Shown: positions 55,237 to 58,759 of the stretch, piece by piece
Layout of the letters: each line of letters opens with the position of its first letter
Numbering within the stretch: the first letter of the stretch is position 1
DNA from: Corallococcus praedator
Lineage (GTDB): Bacteria; Myxococcota; Myxococcia; Myxococcales; Myxococcaceae
Direction: 5' to 3'
Assembly (NCBI RefSeq): GCF_003612125.1
Contig: NZ_RAWI01000011.1
Coordinates: 1 to 58,759 of the forward strand
DNA length: 58,759 nt
The notes under the pieces: model-generated
Told to the model about the DNA's origin: nothing
What the model saw: only the letters and a program-made list of their open reading frames with translations
Database searches by the model: none
Made by a program: the position numbers and the translations under genes

Positions 55237-55263
55237 GGTGCTTCTTCTCTTCCTTGCCCAGCG

Positions 55264-56172
55264 CTAGTTCGTGCCGGCCACGTAGGCGTCGAGCTGGGTT
55301 TCGCGCTTGAAGTCCGTCAGGTACCGGCCCGCCGCCTCCTTCGAGGCGAAGGAGCCCATGCGGACGCGGTACCAGGTGCCCTTTCCGGGCACCTCCGCCG
55401 CCAGGATATACGGGGCATAGCCTCGGTCGCGCAACCGGGCGGCGAAGCGGTCGGCATCCGGGCGGCTCTGGAACGCGGAGAGCTGGAGCGTGAACGCCCC
55501 ACCCTTCACGGCCTCCGCCGGGCGCGGAGGCTCGGCCGGAAGCTGCTGGGCCCGCGCGATGGCCTCCTTCATGCCCCCGTCACGTGCGGCGGTGCGGGTG
55601 GCGACCGGCGTCTCCTCCACCTTTCCCTTCACGGGCTCGGGCTTCACTTCCGGCTTCGCGGCGACGACGGTGGCCGCCTTGGGGGCCTCCGGCTTCACTT
55701 CCGGCTTCACGACGACGGCGGGGGCCTCGTCGGAGGCTTCGTCCTGCGCGGGCAGCTCCCCGGTGTCCGGGTCCGGCGTGGGGGCCAGGGTGGGCTTCGC
55801 GGCGACCTTGGCGGGCTCCGGCTTCACCTCCGGCTTCGCGGCGGTGGCCTTGGGGGCCTCCGGCTTCGCGGCGGGCTTGGGTGTGGGCAGCGGCGGCAGG
55901 GGGTCCGCGGAGGCCTTGCGGGTGAGCTCGTCCGGGAAGGTGAGCGGCGGCTCCTGGCGCGCGTCGTGGAGGACCTGTGCGTTGGCGTCCAGCGCGGAGA
56001 GCAGGTCCGGGGCGGCGGCCGTCTGCGCGTCGCCGGAGAGCTTCTTGCCCACCACCACGCCCAGGACGAACACCGCGCCCATCACGACAATGCCGGCGAT
56101 CAACAGGCTGACGATCTGGCGATTGTCCAACGAGACGTCGAACTTCTCCTTCATCCGGTGGGCGTCACGCAT
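55264..56172 (-). CDS. SPOR-domain membrane protein
   Basis: The 302-residue protein has a short cytoplasmic N-terminus, one membrane helix (about 20-42, VSLLIAGIVVMGAVFVLGVVVG), a long Pro/Lys/Glu/Ala linker with KPEVKPE repeats (about 95-190) and a C-terminal SPOR domain (FTLQLSAFQSRPDADRFAARL and WYRVRMGSFASKEAAGRYL). SPOR domains bind denuded peptidoglycan at division sites, so septal localisation is expected. The start at 56172 has no clear Shine-Dalgarno; ATG six codons later is possible. Confidence 0.9.
   Translation of the reverse strand: MRDAHRMKEKFDVSLDNRQIVSLLIAGIVVMGAVFVLGVVVGKKLSGDAQTAAAPDLLSALDANAQVLHDARQEPPLTFPDELTRKASADPLPPLPTPKPAAKPEAPKATAAKPEVKPEPAKVAAKPTLAPTPDPDTGELPAQDEASDEAPAVVVKPEVKPEAPKAATVVAAKPEVKPEPVKGKVEETPVATRTAARDGGMKEAIARAQQLPAEPPRPAEAVKGGAFTLQLSAFQSRPDADRFAARLRDRGYAPYILAAEVPGKGTWYRVRMGSFASKEAAGRYLTDFKRETQLDAYVAGTN
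55640..55880. repeat. Repeats encoding the KPEVKPE linker
   Basis: The unit GGCTTCAC[TC]TCCGGCTTC recurs at 55640, 55691 and 55820, together with copies of GGGGGCCTCCGGCTTC. They encode the repeated Lys-Pro-Glu linker of the SPOR protein. Such runs can change copy number by slippage or recombination. Confidence 0.7.
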
Positions 56173-56234
56173 GGCAGGGCGAACCTCGTCGCGCGCACGG
56201 GCCGTGTTACGGCCTGTAGCGACAGCGTGCGCGC

Positions 56235-56263
56235 AAGCTACGCCCCACCCCCAGGCGGGTCAA
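56235..56263 (-). promoter_or_regulatory. Candidate promoter of the SPOR gene
   Basis: On the minus strand TTGACC (56258-56263) and TAGCTT (56235-56240) are separated by exactly 17 bases. The -35 matches at 5/6 positions and the -10 at 3/6. It lies about 65 bases before the ATG in the gap downstream of mnmA. Confidence 0.35.
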
Positions 56264-56346
56264 ATTCACGGAATGGGGGGTCTTGACGCCGGTGGAACGC
56301 GACGCGCGCGAGGCCAGAAGTCGGGCCCCGGCGCAGTCAAACGACG

Positions 56347-57393
56347 TCAGACGATCCACCCGCCACCGAGCACCCGATCGCGGTCGTAGACCACCGCGGC
56401 CTGCCCCGGCGTGACGGCGCGCGCGGGCGCATCCAGCTGCACCGACACCAGCCCGTGCGGCGAGATGTGCACCCGGCCCGGAGCCCCTGCGTGACGGTGG
56501 CGGATCCGCACCTCCACGGCCTGCTCGGGCGGGGGCGGCGCGTCCACCCAGTGCGGCTGGAGCAGGCCGAACTGCGCGCGGCCGGTGCCCTCCGCGGGGC
56601 CCACGACGACGCGGTTCGTCTCCGGCTCCAGGCGCTGCACGTAGCGCACCTCACCACCGCCCAGGTTGAGGCCCTTGCGCTGGCCCACGGTGAAGCGGTG
56701 GATGCCGTTGTGGGTGCCCAGCACGCGGCCCTCCGGATCCACGACCTCGCCTGAAGGCTGCGGCCCGGCGACCTTCTCCACGAACCCGGCGTAGTCGCCG
56801 TCCGGCACGAAGCAGATCTCCATGCTCTCCGGCTTGTGGGTGGTGGGCAGGGCGTGGCGCTCCGCGACGGCGCGCACCTCCGCCTTCGTCAGGTGGCCCA
56901 CGGGGAAGAGCACGTCGCGCAGCTCCTCCTGGCCCAGCGTGAAGAGGAAGTAGCTCTGGTCCTTGGCGGCGTCCGCGGCGCGGCGCAGGTGGAAGCGGCC
57001 GTCCACCTCCTCCACCTGGGCGTAGTGGCCCGTGGCGAGCCGGGCACCCAGGGCGCGCGCGCGCTTGAGGAGGAAGTTGAACTTCACGTCGCGGTTGCAG
57101 GCGACGCAGGGGATGGGCGTCTTGCCGCCCAGGTACGACTGGACGAACGGGTTGACCACCCGGTCCTGGAAGATCTCCTCGGCGTTGGCCACATAGAACG
57201 GGATGCCCAGCTGCTGGGCCACCGCGCGGGCATCGTCGATGTCGTCCGGACTGCAGCAGCTTCCACACTTCGCGTTGCCCTCGTAGGACCAGACGCGCAG
57301 GGTGATGCCGATGACCTCATGGCCCTGCTCCTTGAGCAGGGCGGCGGCGGCCGAGGAATCCACCCCGCCGCTCATGGCAACGACGACTCGCAT
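56347..57393 (-). CDS. mnmA: tRNA-specific 2-thiouridylase
   Basis: MnmA thiolates U34 of Lys, Glu and Gln tRNAs. The 348-residue protein has the PP-loop AMSGGVDSSAAAALL, the catalytic cysteines in PCVACNRDVKF and MEICFVPDGDY, and the central GHYAQVEEVDGRFHL and YFLFTLGQEEL segments. It also contains a GNAKCGSCCSPDD insert with three cysteines early in the sequence. It is convergent to none and lies 94 bases downstream of cca; tRNA maturation links the two. Confidence 0.95.
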   Translation of the reverse strand: MRVVVAMSGGVDSSAAAALLKEQGHEVIGITLRVWSYEGNAKCGSCCSPDDIDDARAVAQQLGIPFYVANAEEIFQDRVVNPFVQSYLGGKTPIPCVACNRDVKFNFLLKRARALGARLATGHYAQVEEVDGRFHLRRAADAAKDQSYFLFTLGQEELRDVLFPVGHLTKAEVRAVAERHALPTTHKPESMEICFVPDGDYAGFVEKVAGPQPSGEVVDPEGRVLGTHNGIHRFTVGQRKGLNLGGGEVRYVQRLEPETNRVVVGPAEGTGRAQFGLLQPHWVDAPPPPEQAVEVRIRHRHAGAPGRVHISPHGLVSVQLDAPARAVTPGQAAVVYDRDRVLGGGWIV

Positions 57394-57452
57394 GGGGCTC
57401 CTTCCTACACGCCCCCGGCCCGGGACGCACGGCCGGATGGCACTCCAGGCCC

Positions 57453-57480
57453 CCTTCCCTGCCCTCCTGCCGGGGGAAGG
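57453..57480 (-). terminator. Hairpin downstream of cca
   Basis: CCTTCCC and GGGAAGG form a 7-bp stem with a 14-base loop, 7 bases past the cca stop. It could end cca transcription before mnmA. Confidence 0.45.
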
Positions 57481-57487
57481 TGACCTT

Positions 57488-58756
57488 TCAGGCGCTTCGC
57501 GTCCGGCTCCACTCCGTCAGCAGCGCGCGGAGCTGGTCGGCGGTGTTGCGTGACGGGTCGTCCAGCACCGACTCCACGAGGTACCGGGTCGCCTCGCCCA
57601 CCTTCGGGGATGGCCCGATGCCCAGCGTGGACATGATGTCGCCCCCGGTGAGCGCCAGCTCCTTCGCGGACAGGGGCGGCTTCGCGGCGGCGAGCAGTCC
57701 CAGGCGCTCGGCCAGCGACTCCAGCGCGGGAAGCTGCTCCGGCGCCCGGGCCTGCACGCGGGCCTTCGCCACGGCGAGCAGCACGGGAAGCTGTGGCGGA
57801 CCCACCCGGGCGAGCAGCCGGCGCAGGGCCGGATCCGTGTCCGTCAGGCGCGTCTCCAGCTTCGCGTGTTCGACGAGCAGGCCCACGAGGTCGGCGGACT
57901 TGTTCGGGAACTTCAGCCGCATGCACAGCTCGCGGGCCTGCGGCCCCGTGACGAGGTCCGCGAGCAGCGTGGCCATGCGGACATCCAGCTCCAGGGGCGC
58001 GGCCTGCGTGGCGGCGCGGGCGAGCCGGGCGGCTTCGGCGTCCGCGCGGGCCAGCTCCGGCAGGAAGACCTCCAGGAGCCCGGTATCCGCGAGCAGTTGG
58101 AGCCCCGCCTCGGCGCGCGGGGACAGCAGCAGCTTGCAGAGCTCCTCACGCACGCGCTCCAGGGCGACCTTGCGGAAGACACTCAGGGTCGCGGGGATGG
58201 CGTCGCGGGTGTCGGGGTCCAGCGAGAAGCCCAGCACGGCGGAGAAGCGCACGGCGCGCAGCGGGCGCAGGCCGTCCTCGGAGAAGCGCTCCAACGCGGA
58301 GCCCACGCATTTGATCAACCGGGCCGGCAGGTCCACCTGTCCGCCGAACGGATCCACCAGCTCCTTGTCCAGCGGGTTGTACGCCATGGCGTTGATGGTG
58401 AAGTCGCGCCGGGACAGGTCCTTGACGATGTCGCGCTCGAAGGACACGGAGCTGGGCCTGCGGCCGTCCAGGTAGTCCCCCTCCGAGCGGAACGTCGTCA
58501 CCTCCACGTGGTTGCCCCCGGTGACGACAGTGACCGTGCCGTGCTGGATGCCAGTGGGGATGACCTTGCGGAACGCCTTCTGGACCTCCTCGGGCAGCGC
58601 GCTCGTCGCCACGTCGAAGTCCTTGGGGTGGACCTGGCGGACCATGTCCCGCACGCAGCCGCCCACCAGGTAGGTGGCATGGCCCAGCTCGCGCAGGCGG
58701 GTGATGACTTCGAGCACGGGCTTGGGGATGTCGGCGTTGTGGAGGTCGGCGATCAT
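57488..58756 (-). CDS. cca: tRNA nucleotidyltransferase / poly(A) polymerase family protein
   Basis: Class II CCA-adding enzymes complete the 3' end of tRNA. The 422-residue protein has LVGGCVRDMVRQVHPKDFDVATSA (two motifs, 58630-58690) with the catalytic DxD, TTFRSEGDYLDGRRPSSV, the nucleotide-selecting RRDFTINAMAYNP and ERFSEDGLRPLRAVRFSA. The C-terminal half is helical, as in the family. Poly(A) polymerase I shares the same core, so the specificity is inferred. The ATG lies 3 bases from the window edge; a start further upstream cannot be excluded. Confidence 0.9.
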   Translation of the reverse strand: MIADLHNADIPKPVLEVITRLRELGHATYLVGGCVRDMVRQVHPKDFDVATSALPEEVQKAFRKVIPTGIQHGTVTVVTGGNHVEVTTFRSEGDYLDGRRPSSVSFERDIVKDLSRRDFTINAMAYNPLDKELVDPFGGQVDLPARLIKCVGSALERFSEDGLRPLRAVRFSAVLGFSLDPDTRDAIPATLSVFRKVALERVREELCKLLLSPRAEAGLQLLADTGLLEVFLPELARADAEAARLARAATQAAPLELDVRMATLLADLVTGPQARELCMRLKFPNKSADLVGLLVEHAKLETRLTDTDPALRRLLARVGPPQLPVLLAVAKARVQARAPEQLPALESLAERLGLLAAAKPPLSAKELALTGGDIMSTLGIGPSPKVGEATRYLVESVLDDPSRNTADQLRALLTEWSRTRSA

Positions 58757-58759
58757 GGC

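Noticed and set aside
55640-55880. Repeats that might be a CRISPR or tandem intergenic repeat
   Set aside because: They are inside the SPOR gene, in frame, and encode a Lys-Pro-Glu linker; there are no unique spacers of constant length.

Overview
The window is very GC-rich, densely packed chromosomal DNA. Its gene content (PilZ and SPOR proteins, menaquinone as the quinone, compact operons, frequent GTG starts, strong G/C bias at third codon positions) suggests a myxobacterium of the Myxococcus/Corallococcus type. That assignment is an inference from overall character; there is no rRNA or other taxonomic marker here. I see no tRNA, rRNA, CRISPR array, insertion sequence, prophage or integron, and the region reads as core genome.

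Layout. (1) 0-6.5 kb, minus strand: a ribosome/tRNA-maturation operon rpsP-khpA-rimM-trmD-rplS with rlmN upstream, ending in a textbook terminator. Beyond it lies an odd membrane-embedded SMC-like protein whose ATP-binding motif is eroded. A siderophore-interacting reductase follows, with a good Fur box at its start. (2) 6.7-14.9 kb, minus strand: a block of TCA-cycle genes in transcription order icd-mdh-sdhA-sdhB-sucC-sucD-ndk; citrate synthase is separate at 38.4 kb. No sdhC membrane anchor is present. (3) 15-23.6 kb: the least familiar part. It holds a degenerate histidine-kinase-like ATPase, a large PilZ protein paired with a heme-oxygenase-like diiron protein, an FAD monooxygenase, a methyltransferase-like protein, a 66-residue small protein and a cytochrome P450.

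(4) 23.8-38.3 kb: a divergent chorismate/menaquinone supercluster. Leftward run menF-menD-menH-menA-menC-menE. Rightward run aroF-menG-aroK-aroDE-aroC-aroB-aroA, mostly joined by 4-base stop/start overlaps. The rightward operon makes chorismate, the leftward one consumes it, and menG (the last menaquinone step) sits inside the aro operon. menB is not in the window. The 119-bp divergent promoter region contains a perfect inverted repeat that could form a regulatory mRNA leader.

(5) 38.4-44.6 kb: gltA, a long-chain acyl-CoA ligase, a zinc-ribbon protein with an extremely acidic tail, an apparently exported DUF151 (bifunctional nuclease-like) protein and pyruvate kinase. (6) 44.6-51.8 kb, minus strand: lepA-lepB-pyrB-pyrC-carA plus an unknown gene, joining protein export to pyrimidine synthesis. 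(7) 51.9-58.8 kb: two nucleotide-sugar enzymes behind a ribbon-helix-helix protein, a calcium-loop lipoprotein, a cupin, a SPOR-domain protein, mnmA and cca.

All functional calls rest on motifs and order visible in the sequence; no database search was possible. Starts were moved to the codon best supported by a Shine-Dalgarno sequence, operon overlap or family alignment.
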